Source: FEB-10 sp963710645 (lineage in GTDB: Bacteria > Acidobacteriota > Thermoanaerobaculia > Thermoanaerobaculales > Sulfomarinibacteraceae). Taken from it: a stretch of 64,000 nucleotides of DNA. Below the pieces are notes generated by a model. It was not told the DNA's origin. It saw only the letters and a list, made by a program, of their open reading frames with translations, and did not search any database. Positions 33,536-42,766 of this stretch are shown here, in pieces. Position 1 is the first letter of the stretch. Each line of letters opens with the position of its first letter. A program made the translations under genes and the position numbers. Location of the stretch: positions 310,001-374,000 of the forward strand of contig CAVQBD010000009.1 of the NCBI GenBank assembly GCA_963710645.1, in the 5' to 3' direction.

Positions 33536-34150
33536 ATGACCCAGACGAAGGTCGAACAACCAGGCAAGCGTAAAATCCTCGTCGAGGCCGCAGCCCGGGT
33601 GTTTGCCAAACAAGGCTTCACAAACACCAGAATTTCGGACATTTCCCAGCATGCCGGGGTCGGCAAGGGGACGGTGTACGAGTACTTCTCCAGCAAGGAG
33701 GAGCTTTTCTTCGCCGTCTTCCAGTGGCTGAACAATGAGATCCGGAGCCGGGTCGACGCATCGGTGGATGACGGAACTCCAGCGCGCGAGGTCCTTTCCG
33801 CAATTTTCCTGACCTCCGCCGAGATCATCTCCGAACATCGCGAGATCTTCTCCATGAACCTGGAGTTTTGGGCGGCGTCGCGGGGCAGCGCCTTCGAGGA
33901 CCAATTCTCGTCGGCGTGTCGATCCCTCTACCGCGAATACCGCGCCCTCACGGCCGATGTGATCCGCCGCGGCCAGCTCAACGGGGAGTTTCGACCGGAC
34001 ATTGATGCCGATCAACTGGCGACAGTGATCGTCAGCGCCCTCGACGGGCTCGGTGTCCAGTGCTGGTTCGACGAGTCCGTGGACGCGGTCAAGGTGAGCG
34101 AAGCGTTTGCCGGCGCATTGTGCAACGGGCTCTATGTGGAGGTCCGATGA
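33536..34150 (+). CDS. TetR/AcrR family transcriptional regulator
   Basis: 204 residues. The N-terminal helix-turn-helix is clear: KRKILVEAAARVFAKQGF, TNTRISDISQHAGVGKGTVYEYF and SSKEELF (residues about 10-57). The C-terminal ligand-binding half is helical, with LEFWAASRGSAFEDQF and a final GLYVEVR. The promoter and a perfect ACTGACT-N4-AGTCAGT palindrome lie just upstream, and a TolC-adaptor-RND set follows without a break, so it very likely represses its own operon until an efflux substrate binds. The ligand is unknown. Confidence 0.9.
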   Translation: MTQTKVEQPGKRKILVEAAARVFAKQGFTNTRISDISQHAGVGKGTVYEYFSSKEELFFAVFQWLNNEIRSRVDASVDDGTPAREVLSAIFLTSAEIISEHREIFSMNLEFWAASRGSAFEDQFSSACRSLYREYRALTADVIRRGQLNGEFRPDIDADQLATVIVSALDGLGVQCWFDESVDAVKVSEAFAGALCNGLYVEVR

Positions 34151-34206
34151 TCGGCTTGAAACCACTCCCTGGCCAAGTCGTAGTAGGGCCCGACAGGAGG
34201 AGGTCC

Positions 34207-35553
34207 ATGTCTCAGAGAATCAGACTCGCCCCGGCCATCGCCGGGCTGGTCATCACCCTGCTCGCTCTCCCGATGCCGGTCGCGGCCGCCGACGCGGAAG
34301 GACCGACGACGTTACAGGAATTGGTGCGATCGGCCGTGGCCACCAACCCCACCGTGGGACTCGCCGACACCAACATCCAGCGAGCCCAGGCCGACGTCAA
34401 ACTGGTGTCCTCGGCGCTGCTTCCCCGGCTGGACCTGAACGGCACCTGGTGGCGGTTCCAGGAGGAGCAGACCATCGAGCTGGCCCCGGGTGAGGAATTC
34501 GTGGTTCGCCCGCTGGAGGACTGGGTATGGTCCGCCGATCTCAGGCAGACTCTGTTCTACGGCCTGCGTGACTGGCGCGCACGGGACGTGGCCAGGCTCT
34601 ACCGCGACATCGCCGATCTGGATCGGGCGACCGCCATCAACAACCTGACCCTGACCGTCGCCGCGGAGTTCTACACGGCGCTCGCGGCGGCGGAATCCGT
34701 GGAAGTCGCCCGGACGGCACTCAAGGCCAACGAGGGACAGCTCAAGTTGACTCAACGGCTGTTCGAAGTCGGAGAGGCCACCTCTGCCGACACCGCCCGC
34801 TGGCGATCCGAAGTGGCAGGTTCAAAGCAGCGATTGGTTGTGGCTGAGGGGAATACGGAAATCGCTCGGCGCCGGCTGGCCCGGATCGCTGGCGTCCCCG
34901 CCGTGGGTGAGCTGCAGCCCTCCGGACCGATCCCCGCCCCTCCCGGAGACGACCAGCAGCTGAAGAACGAGGCCATGGACCGGCGGCTCGAAATGGTCAC
35001 ACTTCGAAATCAGTTGGAGGCCGCGGGTCTGATGATCAAGGTAGAGAAGGGCGCATGGCTCCCAGAGCTCGAAGCCGGTGCCCAGTACCTGCAGCAAAAG
35101 GCTGCCTTCCCCTCCGACAGCTGGGCATCCTTTTTTCTCACCCTCAAGGTGCCCATCTACGACGGCGGGCTGACCAAAGCTCGTGTTGCCAAGGCCAAGG
35201 CCGATCTGCGCGACGTAGAGTGGCTCGAGGTCCAGGTCACACGGGAGATCCAGGACCAGGTGGACAGCGCGACCGTCACCTACCGAACCGCCACCGCTGT
35301 CCTGGAAGCCGCCCGCGAGCGCAACATCGCCGCCCGCCAGGCCTACGACCAGGTGGATCGCGCCTATCGCGTTGGCGAGGCCACCGCGGTGGACCTGCTC
35401 ACGGCCACCACCGACGCCATCGACGCCGCCAATGCAGAAATCATCGCCAAAGTCCAACGTGAGTACCAGGCCATTGCCCTCCGCCATGCCATCGGCTTGT
35501 CCCCTCTGCCGGATCTCGACCTTTCAAAAACCAACGAGGATGAAACACCATGA
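34207..35553 (+). CDS. TolC-like outer-membrane efflux channel
   Basis: 448 residues; the ATG at 34207 follows AGGAGGAGG and starts a signal peptide (LAPAIAGLVITLLALPMPVAAADA). An ATG at 34147 would add 20 residues without a ribosome site. The mature protein has two OEP (TolC) repeats of long helices broken by amphipathic beta segments: TLQELVRSAVATNPTVGLADTNIQRAQADVKLV opens repeat one and MDRRLEMVTLRNQLEAAGL opens repeat two. GEATSADTARW and GEATAVDLLTATTDAIDAAN are the conserved loop motifs of the two halves. It should form the outer-membrane duct for the adaptor and RND pump that follow; its stop overlaps the adaptor start by 4 bases. Confidence 0.92.
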   Translation: MSQRIRLAPAIAGLVITLLALPMPVAAADAEGPTTLQELVRSAVATNPTVGLADTNIQRAQADVKLVSSALLPRLDLNGTWWRFQEEQTIELAPGEEFVVRPLEDWVWSADLRQTLFYGLRDWRARDVARLYRDIADLDRATAINNLTLTVAAEFYTALAAAESVEVARTALKANEGQLKLTQRLFEVGEATSADTARWRSEVAGSKQRLVVAEGNTEIARRRLARIAGVPAVGELQPSGPIPAPPGDDQQLKNEAMDRRLEMVTLRNQLEAAGLMIKVEKGAWLPELEAGAQYLQQKAAFPSDSWASFFLTLKVPIYDGGLTKARVAKAKADLRDVEWLEVQVTREIQDQVDSATVTYRTATAVLEAARERNIAARQAYDQVDRAYRVGEATAVDLLTATTDAIDAANAEIIAKVQREYQAIALRHAIGLSPLPDLDLSKTNEDETP

Positions 35554-36659
35554 ACGCTCGACGACACGTCACATCATCATTTGTGCTCTTAACCCTGGCG
35601 ATGGCCGGCTGCCATGGCGGCGGTGGGGGCGAGGGCTCTGAAAAGGCCGCGGCTGCGCGCGAAGCTGCGCTCGCACCGCGGGAGGTCCGGCTCGTCCTCG
35701 CCGAGGTGGACGAGGAACGACCCTCGCTTCAACTGGTGGGCGAAGTTCGTGCCTTCGACACCGTCTCGGTCTCACCCGAGGTCGCAGGCACCCTCGACGC
35801 GGTCATGGTGGAGGTGGGCGACCGTGTGCGAGCCGGCCAGCCGCTCGCCGAGGTCGACCGTTCCACCTTCAAAATCTACCTCCAGCAGGCCGAGGCGAAT
35901 CTGGCAGCAGCCCAGGCCGATCTCGACCTCGCTGAAAAGGGGCTCGAGCGCAAACGGGACCTCTTGAGCGACGACACCATCGCCCAGGCCACTTTCGACC
36001 AGGCCAAGGCGGGCTTCGACCTGGCCACCGCCCGGGTGCTCGGCGCCGAAGCCGCCCGTGACCTGGCCACGAGAAACTGGGAGAAGAGCGTCGTCCGAGC
36101 GCCGGCAGCGGGTTCGATCATGAACCGGCATGCGGTGGCTGGTCAGTGGAACGACGTTGGTCAGATGCTCTTCGAACTGGCCATCGGTGATAACGTCAAG
36201 GTGGCGGCGCGGGTCCCGTCCGAATGGGCCCCCAGGCTGAGCGGCCTCGACGGCTTCGACTTCACGGTCGGCGCCTCACCGACGCTCTACCGGGCCAATC
36301 TCTACAGCGTGGATCCAATGGTGAATGAGTCCAGCCGATCATTCGAGGTGGTGGGCTTGGTAAAGAACACGGCTGGGGCTCTCCGCCCTGGAATGTTCGC
36401 CAACATCACCCTCGAGGCGCCCGAAGCCAAACGCAGCCTGTGGCTCCCAGTGGCAGCGGTGGCGACCTCCGACATGTCCCAGGTGATGATCGTGTCCGAC
36501 GGAGCGGTCACGGTCCATCGTGTCCAGGTGGGTCGTCGGGTCGACGGCCGGATCGAGATCATCGACGGACTCGACGAGAGCCAGCCGGTGATCGCGGACA
36601 CGGCAGGCCTCCACCGGGGCGTGCCGGTGCGCATCGTCGATGACGTTACGAATTCTTAA
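35550..36659 (+). CDS. RND periplasmic adaptor (membrane fusion protein), lipid-anchored
   Basis: 369 residues, overlapping the preceding stop as ATGA. Lipobox AMAGC with Cys 21. Domains in order: a first lipoyl half (VSVSPEVAGTLDAVMVEVGDRVRAGQPLAEVD), a helical hairpin (YLQQAEANLAAAQADLDLAEKGLERKRDL...ATFDQAKAGFDLATARVLGAEA, here shown in parts), the second lipoyl half (VRAPAAGSIMNRHAVAGQW), then beta-barrel and membrane-proximal parts ending RPGMFANITLEAPEAKRSLWLP. It links the TolC-like channel to the RND pump. The last codons (ACG AAT TCT TAA) come from a heptad array that begins at 36651, so the array defines the C-terminus. Confidence 0.92.
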   Translation: MNARRHVTSSFVLLTLAMAGCHGGGGGEGSEKAAAAREAALAPREVRLVLAEVDEERPSLQLVGEVRAFDTVSVSPEVAGTLDAVMVEVGDRVRAGQPLAEVDRSTFKIYLQQAEANLAAAQADLDLAEKGLERKRDLLSDDTIAQATFDQAKAGFDLATARVLGAEAARDLATRNWEKSVVRAPAAGSIMNRHAVAGQWNDVGQMLFELAIGDNVKVAARVPSEWAPRLSGLDGFDFTVGASPTLYRANLYSVDPMVNESSRSFEVVGLVKNTAGALRPGMFANITLEAPEAKRSLWLPVAAVATSDMSQVMIVSDGAVTVHRVQVGRRVDGRIEIIDGLDESQPVIADTAGLHRGVPVRIVDDVTNS

Positions 36660-36751
36660 TTTTGAGTTTTGAATTCTGAATTGGTTGACACCCGAAAGGT
36701 CGAGATCGTGACAAACGTACAAAATTCAAAATTAAAAATTGAGAATTCAAA
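36651..36751. repeat. Heptad array element inside the efflux operon
   Basis: Left array AATTCTT, AATTTTG, AGTTTTG, AATTCTG from 36651, core with GACACCCGAAAGGTCGAGATCGTGAC, right array AATTCAA, AATTAAA, AATTGAG, AATTCAA from about 36724. The arms are inverted. The element lies between the adaptor stop and the pump start and overlaps the adaptor stop codon. Confidence 0.85.
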
Positions 36752-36772
36752 ATGCACCCGAAGGGTGACCCC

Positions 36773-39700
36773 ATGAATCTGTACGACATCGCAATCCGAC
36801 GTCCGGTCTTCACCGTCATGTTGATGGTGGCGCTGGTGGTGTTCGGCATCCTCGGGTACCAGACGCTTCCCATCAATCTGCTGCCATCGATGGACATTCC
36901 CATCGTCACCGTCATCACGATCCTCCCGGGAGCATCCCCCGAGGTGGTGGAGTCCGACATCACCGACGCCATCGAGCAGCAGGTCAACACCATTGAAGGC
37001 ATCCGCCAACTCACCTCCTACTCGGGCCAGGGTGTTTCGCAGATCACCATCACATTCGACCTTGGACGAGACATCGACATCGCCGCCCAGGACGTTCGTG
37101 ACAAGGTGTCCGGCGCCATGGGCAATCTCCCGCTGGACGCCGAGCCTCCCATCGTTCAAAAGCTCGACATCAACTCTCAGCCCATGCTGTGGTTGTCCTT
37201 CGCCGGGCTCGACCAACGGGAGCTGTCCGACTATGCCGATCAGGTCCTGCGGCCCAAACTGCAGTCGGTCCCCGGCGTCGGCAATGTCTTCCTGGCAGGA
37301 TTCAGGGAGCCCATGATCCGGATCTGGATCGACCGCGACCTGCTCGCGGCCTACCGCCTTTCTGTCACCGACATCATCTCCGCCATCGGCCGAGAGAATC
37401 TCGAGCTGCCGGGCGGGTTCATCGAGGGCGATCGCTACGAGCTGGCGGTCCGCAACCTCGGTCTCTTCGAGTCTCCGGATGACTTCAACCGGATGATCAT
37501 CGCAAATATCGACGGCCGCCCGGTCCGGCTGTCCGACGTCGGCTTCGCCCAGCTCGGGATCGCCGACGAGCGCGGACTCGGCCGCTACAACCTGAGGCCA
37601 TCCCTGGGTCTCGGCGTGGCCCCGCGTTCCGGCGCCAATCTGGTGGACGTCAACCGGGGCGCCATCGAACGCATGAGGGAGATCGAGGGCGACTTCCCAG
37701 AGGGCGTCGAGTGGAACATTGCGTTCGACGGGGCCGAGTACGTGGAGAACTCCATCGCGAACGTCCAGTTCGACATCGCCTATGGAGCGATCCTGGCGAT
37801 CCTGGTGGTCTTTGTCTTTCTCCGGTCCTGGCGCTCCACCTTCATCGTGTCGCTGGCCATCCCCACGTCGTTGATCGCGACCTTCGGCTTCATGCGGATC
37901 TTCGGCTTCTCGCTGAACAACATGACGACCCTGGCCCTCGCGCTGTCGGTAGGGGTCGTGATCGACGACGCCATCGTGGTTCTGGAGAACATCTTCCGCC
38001 ATCAGGAGGAGGGCGAGGATCCCATGACCGCCGCCCACAACGGCACCGGGGAGATCGCCCTGGCGGCCATGGCGTCGACCTTCGCCATCGCCGCGGTCTT
38101 CATCCCGGTGGCCTACATGCGGGGGATGATCGGCAAGTTCCTCTTCGAGTTCGGTATTTCGGTGTCGGCGGCGGTCCTGATCTCGCTCTTCGTAGCCCTC
38201 ACCCTGACCCCCATGATGTGCTCGCGGATGCTGAAAGTCACCGAGAAGCACGGCCGGATCTACGAGCTCCTCGAAGGCGGTTTCAACGCCCTGGAGGATT
38301 GGTACCGCCGCGCATTGGACTGGGCCCTCCGCCACAAGCTGATCACTCTGGCCGTCGCCAGTCTGGTCTTTGTCGGCAGCGTCGCCCTCGTGCCGTTCAT
38401 CGGTGCGGAGTTCGCTCCGCAGGAAGACATGTCCATGTTCATGGTCAATGTCGAAGCCCCAGTGGGAATCTCGTTGCCGGCCATGGACGCCAAAATGCAG
38501 GAGATCGAACGCATCGTTCTCTCGCAGCCGGAGGTCCTGGGTGTCTTCGCTGCGGTGGACCTCGAGGAACGGGGCCAGGTCAACTCCGGTATCGCATTCA
38601 TCCGAATGCTCAAACCCGACAAACGCAAGACGCCTCAGAGCGAGGTCGTACAACGCCTTCGACGGGAGCTCGCCACGGTGGATGGGGTCCAGGCCCGTCC
38701 CGTCGAGTTCTCCTTCTACAACATCGCGGGAGAGGGCGGCGATTGGTCCCTCTCCTACTCGATTCGGGGACCCGAATTGGACGAACTGAATCGGATCGGC
38801 AACCGACTCGTGGAGCGTCTGTCCGCGACCCCCGGGTTTGTGGATCTCGATACAAATCTCGATCTCGAACAGCCCCAGCTCTTTGTCACCGTGGACCGCG
38901 AGCGGGCCCAGGACCTCGGACTCGACGCGGCGACAATTTTCGAGACGGTATACACGCTGATCGCCGGCCGGGAGGTTGGTTCCTTTACATCCGAAGGTAA
39001 ACGCTACGACGTCTGGATGAAGGCTCGACCGAGCCAGGCCAGAACCCCCGAAGACATCGGCGCGCTCCAGGTTCGCACACCAACGGGAGACATGGTGCGT
39101 CTCGACACCGTGGTCGCCATCAGTTTCGGTGTGGGCCCCATCAACATCAACCGAACCGACCGCGAGCGTTCGATTCTCCTCACTGGCAACTTGGACGGCA
39201 TCCCCCTCAACAGGGCCCTCGAAACCGTGGATCAGGTCCTCGCCGAGGAGCTGCCCGATGGCTACTACGCCAAGGCCACGGGCCAGGCCGAGGAGTTCGA
39301 AGACGCCATGAGCGCTTTGCTCTTTGCCATCGGGCTCGCGATTTTGATTGTCTACATGCTCCTCGCCAGCCAGTTCAACTCGCTGCTCCACCCCTTCACA
39401 ATCATGTTCGCGCTGCCACCCGCCATGACCGGTGCGCTGCTGGCTCTGTTGGTCACGGGTAACACCATCAACATCATGTCGGTCATCGGCATCATCCTGC
39501 TCTTCGGTCTGGTCACCAAGAACTCGATTTTGTTGGTGGACCTGACGATTCAGAAACAGACGGCAGGCATGGACCGCGAATCTGCTCTGCGAACAGCATG
39601 TCCCATTCGGCTCCGGCCGATCCTGATGACGGCGCTGTCCATGATCTTTGGTGTGTTGCCCGTGGCGCTGGCATTGGGCGAGGGCGGAGAGGCCCGCGCC

Positions 39701-39859
39701 CCCATGGCGGTGGCCACCGCCGGTGGCATGACCACCTCCACCATCATGACCCTCTTCGTCGTGCCGGTGGTCTACAGCTACATGGACCGGTTCGGCGCGT
39801 GGATCCTTCGCCGACGGTCCGACGAGACGGTCGTGGCGGCGACAGAAAAAACCGATTGA
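36773..39859 (+). CDS. RND efflux pump, HAE1-type inner-membrane subunit
   Basis: 1028 residues; start at 36773 (MNLYDIAIRRPVFTVML), the normal N-terminus of the family; an ATG 7 codons earlier is within the edge of the heptad element. Twelve membrane helices in two halves, each followed by a large periplasmic loop. The proton-relay Asp pair is present in helix 4 (LALSVGVVIDDAIVVLENIFRH). GFREPMIRIWIDRDLLAAYRLS and the pore-domain repeats match AcrB/MexB-like pumps. Substrates are unknown; the operon regulator suggests induction by a small molecule. The heptad element in the operon might attenuate pump expression relative to adaptor, but that is conjecture. Confidence 0.93.
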   Translation: MNLYDIAIRRPVFTVMLMVALVVFGILGYQTLPINLLPSMDIPIVTVITILPGASPEVVESDITDAIEQQVNTIEGIRQLTSYSGQGVSQITITFDLGRDIDIAAQDVRDKVSGAMGNLPLDAEPPIVQKLDINSQPMLWLSFAGLDQRELSDYADQVLRPKLQSVPGVGNVFLAGFREPMIRIWIDRDLLAAYRLSVTDIISAIGRENLELPGGFIEGDRYELAVRNLGLFESPDDFNRMIIANIDGRPVRLSDVGFAQLGIADERGLGRYNLRPSLGLGVAPRSGANLVDVNRGAIERMREIEGDFPEGVEWNIAFDGAEYVENSIANVQFDIAYGAILAILVVFVFLRSWRSTFIVSLAIPTSLIATFGFMRIFGFSLNNMTTLALALSVGVVIDDAIVVLENIFRHQEEGEDPMTAAHNGTGEIALAAMASTFAIAAVFIPVAYMRGMIGKFLFEFGISVSAAVLISLFVALTLTPMMCSRMLKVTEKHGRIYELLEGGFNALEDWYRRALDWALRHKLITLAVASLVFVGSVALVPFIGAEFAPQEDMSMFMVNVEAPVGISLPAMDAKMQEIERIVLSQPEVLGVFAAVDLEERGQVNSGIAFIRMLKPDKRKTPQSEVVQRLRRELATVDGVQARPVEFSFYNIAGEGGDWSLSYSIRGPELDELNRIGNRLVERLSATPGFVDLDTNLDLEQPQLFVTVDRERAQDLGLDAATIFETVYTLIAGREVGSFTSEGKRYDVWMKARPSQARTPEDIGALQVRTPTGDMVRLDTVVAISFGVGPININRTDRERSILLTGNLDGIPLNRALETVDQVLAEELPDGYYAKATGQAEEFEDAMSALLFAIGLAILIVYMLLASQFNSLLHPFTIMFALPPAMTGALLALLVTGNTINIMSVIGIILLFGLVTKNSILLVDLTIQKQTAGMDRESALRTACPIRLRPILMTALSMIFGVLPVALALGEGGEARAPMAVATAGGMTTSTIMTLFVVPVVYSYMDRFGAWILRRRSDETVVAATEKTD

Positions 39860-39904
39860 CGATCATCGTCCGTGAAGGAGAGCGGCATACCGCGATCCAG
39901 TCCA

Positions 39905-39985
39905 TTGACGCCCGTAGTTTTGTGGTAGAGTGCTCTGGCACTGAAAGTGTTCCATCGAAAGCACTTTCGGCATTGAAACCTATCA
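39905..39985 (+). promoter_or_regulatory. Candidate promoter and imperfect inverted repeat before the DsrE-like gene
   Basis: TTGACG at 39905-39910 and TAGAGT at 39926-39931 with TG one base upstream (extended -10, short 15-base spacer). Just downstream CACTGAAAGTG (39939-39949) and CGAAAGCACTTTCGG (39956-39970) form related short palindromes that could be operator-like. Confidence 0.4.
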
Positions 39986-39997
39986 TCAGGAGGAATC

Positions 39998-40459
39998 ATG
40001 CGCGGCTCGATTCTTCGGCTCCTCCCGCTGGCATTTCTCGCCGGCTGTCTCGCCCTCAGTCTGACCTGTGCCGACCAACCTCGGACGGCACCGACTCCCG
40101 CCCCGCGCGACGGTGTCTTTCTGCACGTCTCCAGCGGCCAGGAGTCACCGCACCGGGTCCTCATGGGGCTCAAGATGGCCGAACTCATGGCCGAGGACCG
40201 CGACGTTCTGGTCTACTTCGACATCAAGGGTATCGATGTGGTGCTGTCGGACGCGCCCGATATCCAGTACTCCACCTTCCCGCCGTCCCACGATCAAATC
40301 CGGAAGTTGCTGGACCTCGGCGTCCCGCTCTACGCCTGTCCCGGGTGTCTCCAAGCCGCCGGCAAGAGCCCGGACGATCTGCGCACCGGCATCCAGGTGG
40401 CGAACAAGGATGCCTTCTTCGACTTCACCGACGGCCGGATTCTCACGCTGGATTACTGA
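39998..40459 (+). CDS. DsrE-like lipoprotein
   Basis: 153 residues, ATG after AGGAGGAAT. The N-terminus has a hydrophobic stretch and lipobox LAGC (Cys 17). The mature part begins DGVFLHVSSGQESPHRVLMGLKMAELMA, typical of the DsrE/DsrF Rossmann-like fold, with DVLVYFDIKGIDVVLSDAP and YACPGCLQAAGKSPDDLRTGIQVANKDAFF, which carries the conserved Cys (here CPGC) used in sulfur relay in other family members. Periplasmic lipid-anchored DsrE-like proteins are less usual than the cytosolic ones. No dsr genes are adjacent, so a role in sulfur transfer is only possible. Confidence 0.7.
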   Translation: MRGSILRLLPLAFLAGCLALSLTCADQPRTAPTPAPRDGVFLHVSSGQESPHRVLMGLKMAELMAEDRDVLVYFDIKGIDVVLSDAPDIQYSTFPPSHDQIRKLLDLGVPLYACPGCLQAAGKSPDDLRTGIQVANKDAFFDFTDGRILTLDY

Positions 40460-40912
40460 TCACCCATCCACCCGGTGCTGGATGCTGGATGCTGGATGCT
40501 GGATGCTTGATCCCCCACCCACCCGGTGAGTTAGAAGTTGAAGGTTAAACGTTGAACGTTCCTCCCGCCCATTCGGAGCGAGGTGGGCGCGATGGGCGGG
40601 CGTGCCGCTTCCGGCACTTTCTGGTTGATCGCATCGAGGTTCTCATAAACACCTGAGTCCCGAACAGTGTCAGGGGTGGCTCCGTCGGGGAGCACGGTTA
40701 AGAGATGGGCGCTTCAAATCAGCGAGTCGAAGCGAACGCGCGGGCCGGTGCCTGCCACCGATATGCGTGCCGATGAATAATGTTCGGTGGGGTGGAATCA
40801 CCGGGAACGGGGGCCACGTACAGCGGTGTCCGGTTGCAGCGATCATTGGTTGCCCGTAAAGAACGACCCCCCTCGCGGGAGGGGGGCTGAATCGCAGAAT
40901 TCCAGAAGATGA
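40460..40912. repeat. Repeat island with GATGCTG and GTTGAAC heptads
   Basis: GATGCTG heptad run at 40475-40512 between CACCCATCCACCCGG and CCCACCCACCCGG cores; a second run AGTTGAA, GGTTAAA, CGTTGAA, CGTTCCT at 40535-40562 follows directly; the box GATGGGCGGGCGTGCC (inverted relative to the 20.9-kb copy) ends at 40606; CGTCGGGGAGCACGG and GAGATGGGCGC at about 40690-40710 is a degenerate piece of the 20.5-kb repeat. The terminator of the next gene lies at 40867-40886. No gene is seen. Confidence 0.75.
40867..40886 (-). terminator. Intrinsic terminator of the minus-strand secreted-protein gene
   Basis: CCCCCCTC at 40867-40874 pairs perfectly with GAGGGGGG at 40879-40886 across a 4-base loop. 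On the minus strand it is followed by TCGTTCTTTA, a moderate U-rich tail. It lies 26 bases after the stop at 40913. Confidence 0.7.
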
Positions 40913-41857
40913 CTATTCGATGGTAATGCTCTGAAGCTCAACCGGAACCGTCCCCGAATCCAGGATCGTCGCCATGACAGAAGTGAAATCCGTGACCCAC
41001 AACGGCAACGGATTCCCACCGAGTCGCTGCGCGCTGACGCCAGTGTTGAAGCTGGCGCCTGAATCACCCGTAAAGCTCTCCATGACGGTATTGAATGTGC
41101 CGTCATTTGCCACCAACACGAGATTCGTGCTCGAAAAATCCGACAGCCAGTAACCGTCGTTCTGGGAATCGTATTCGATGCCCGTCACGTTGATGATGGG
41201 CGCGGGAGCCGAGAACACGGCCGTGACCGAGCACGGGCTCGGCGTGGCAGCCCCGCCGCTGATGTCGGTCAGATCGAGTTGGGTGATGTTGTTCCCGGCG
41301 AGGTCGGTGGCGTACACGATGCCCACCGTCGACGGATCTGCAGCGACGTCGAGGATTGTGTTCACGTTACCACCGCTGCACGGGGTTCCTGCAAGGCCCA
41401 CATCCGTCTCCCAGAACGCGACGGTGGCGCCTGTGCGATCGAAGAGGTAGATGTTGTCGTCAATCGTGGCCACGTCACCGTTGTAGTCGGCAGCGTATAT
41501 ATAACCATCGCTCATCCGCACCGAACCGCCATCGACGTTCGGTCCGCCAAGCTTAGTGTAGGTCAGTGCCTGCGGCGTGCGCGGCGCAGTGACATTCACC
41601 ATCCAGATTCCGGCTGATGGATCCGCCTCGTGGAAGAACCACATTTCGGTTGGGTTGATGTGATCGGTCGCGAGTCCGATCGGACTGGAGGCCCAGTCAA
41701 CCGCGAATGTCTCGATGACATCGCCCTGAGCCTCTCCACCGACGTTTGTGACACCGTTGGCCGCCGCCCAATCCTTGAAGTTGGCAAACTGATCCGCCGC
41801 CAAGACCGGCAAAGCCGCCAGACAGACCACCGTTGCAATGATCAGCGTTCTCCTCAT
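40913..41857 (-). CDS. Secreted beta-rich protein of unknown function
   Basis: 314 residues. The ATG at 41857 follows GGGAGGAGG and opens a signal peptide (TLIIATVVCLAALPVLAAD). The mature sequence has recurring short repeats of the type IYAADYNGDVATIDDNIYLFDRTG, TILDVAADPSTVGIVYATD and VTGIEYDSQNDGYWLSDFSSTNLV, suggesting a propeller of WD/NHL or SMP-30-like form with Asp-rich loops. Two Cys pairs (PCSGG and SPCSV) are present. No catalytic motif is recognised. The gene has its own terminator and is followed upstream (41858-42008) by a plain spacer in which I see nothing. Confidence 0.75.
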   Translation of the reverse strand: MRRTLIIATVVCLAALPVLAADQFANFKDWAAANGVTNVGGEAQGDVIETFAVDWASSPIGLATDHINPTEMWFFHEADPSAGIWMVNVTAPRTPQALTYTKLGGPNVDGGSVRMSDGYIYAADYNGDVATIDDNIYLFDRTGATVAFWETDVGLAGTPCSGGNVNTILDVAADPSTVGIVYATDLAGNNITQLDLTDISGGAATPSPCSVTAVFSAPAPIINVTGIEYDSQNDGYWLSDFSSTNLVLVANDGTFNTVMESFTGDSGASFNTGVSAQRLGGNPLPLWVTDFTSVMATILDSGTVPVELQSITIE

Positions 41858-42008
41858 CGTTATCCTCCTCCCGATGGATTTTTGCATATCCAAATCCGGA
41901 CGGATCCACTTTACTCCCGTCGCCTTTTGTCTGGCAACCAGCTCCACGGCAACGACTCGTTTCAAGCTCAGAAACGCCGATCTCGATGAGACTCATTGAA
42001 CCATCGTG

Positions 42009-42743
42009 TCAACCGGCGACCGCCTGATCGCTGACCACGACCCCATCGCGGATCTCCACGACGCGACCGGCCCGCTTCGCCAGGGTCGTGTCGTGGGTCA
42101 CCACCACCAGGGTCCGGCCCTGCTCCCAGAGCTCCGAGAGCAGACCCATGACATCCGACCCGCTCCCGGTGTCCAGGTTTCCGGTGGGCTCGTCGGCGAG
42201 GATGATGTCGGGCTCCATGGCCAGGGCACGGGCCACCGCGACCCGCTGCATCTGACCGCCCGAAAGCTCGGTGGGTCTGTGCTCGACTCGGTCACCGAGC
42301 CCGACCCGCTCGAGCTGTTCCATGGCACGTCGGCGCCGCTCCCTCCGCCCGATGCCGCCGAAGAGCATGGGCATCTCGACGTTTTCAAGCGCCGTGAGCT
42401 GGGGGAGCAGATTGAAATTCTGGAACACAAAACCGACCCTGCGATTGCGAACGTCCGCCAGCTCGTCCCGGTCGAGCCCCGCCACGGACTCACCGCCGAG
42501 CTGATACCGGCCGTCCGAGGGTGTATCGAGGCATCCGATCAGATTGAGCAACGTCGATTTGCCGGATCCCGAAGGCCCCACCACCGCAACGAACTCTCCC
42601 TTGTGCACCTCGAGGTTGATGCCGCGGAGAGCTTCCACCTTGATCTTGCCGGTGTCGTAGATCTTCGTGATGGCGGCCATATCGATGATGGAACCGTTGG
42701 ACTCGGAGGTTCCGTTGGCGCGTTTCTTCAGGGGCCAGTTCAT
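42009..42743 (-). CDS. ABC transporter ATP-binding protein, MacB/LolD type
   Basis: 244 residues from an ATG at 42743 with GGGAGGGCGG upstream; a longer frame adds six residues. The cassette is complete: Walker A GPSGSGKST, Q-loop FVFQNFNLLPQLTALENV, signature LSGGQMQRVAVARAL, Walker B IILADEPTGNLD, and H-loop VVVTHD. Sequence and neighbours place it in the MacB/LolD/FtsE branch, which powers extrusion of lipoproteins, peptides or drugs using separate FtsX-like permeases. It is the last gene of the minus-strand operon, separated from the permease gene by a heptad element. Confidence 0.92.
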   Translation of the reverse strand: MNWPLKKRANGTSESNGSIIDMAAITKIYDTGKIKVEALRGINLEVHKGEFVAVVGPSGSGKSTLLNLIGCLDTPSDGRYQLGGESVAGLDRDELADVRNRRVGFVFQNFNLLPQLTALENVEMPMLFGGIGRRERRRRAMEQLERVGLGDRVEHRPTELSGGQMQRVAVARALAMEPDIILADEPTGNLDTGSGSDVMGLLSELWEQGRTLVVVTHDTTLAKRAGRVVEIRDGVVVSDQAVAG

Positions 42744-42766
42744 ACCGCCCTCCCATTCCACCGGTC

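Noticed and set aside
36656..39391. 911-codon open frame antisense to the RND pump
   Set aside because: Shadow of a high-GC gene; the plus strand carries a full RND sequence with all expected motifs.
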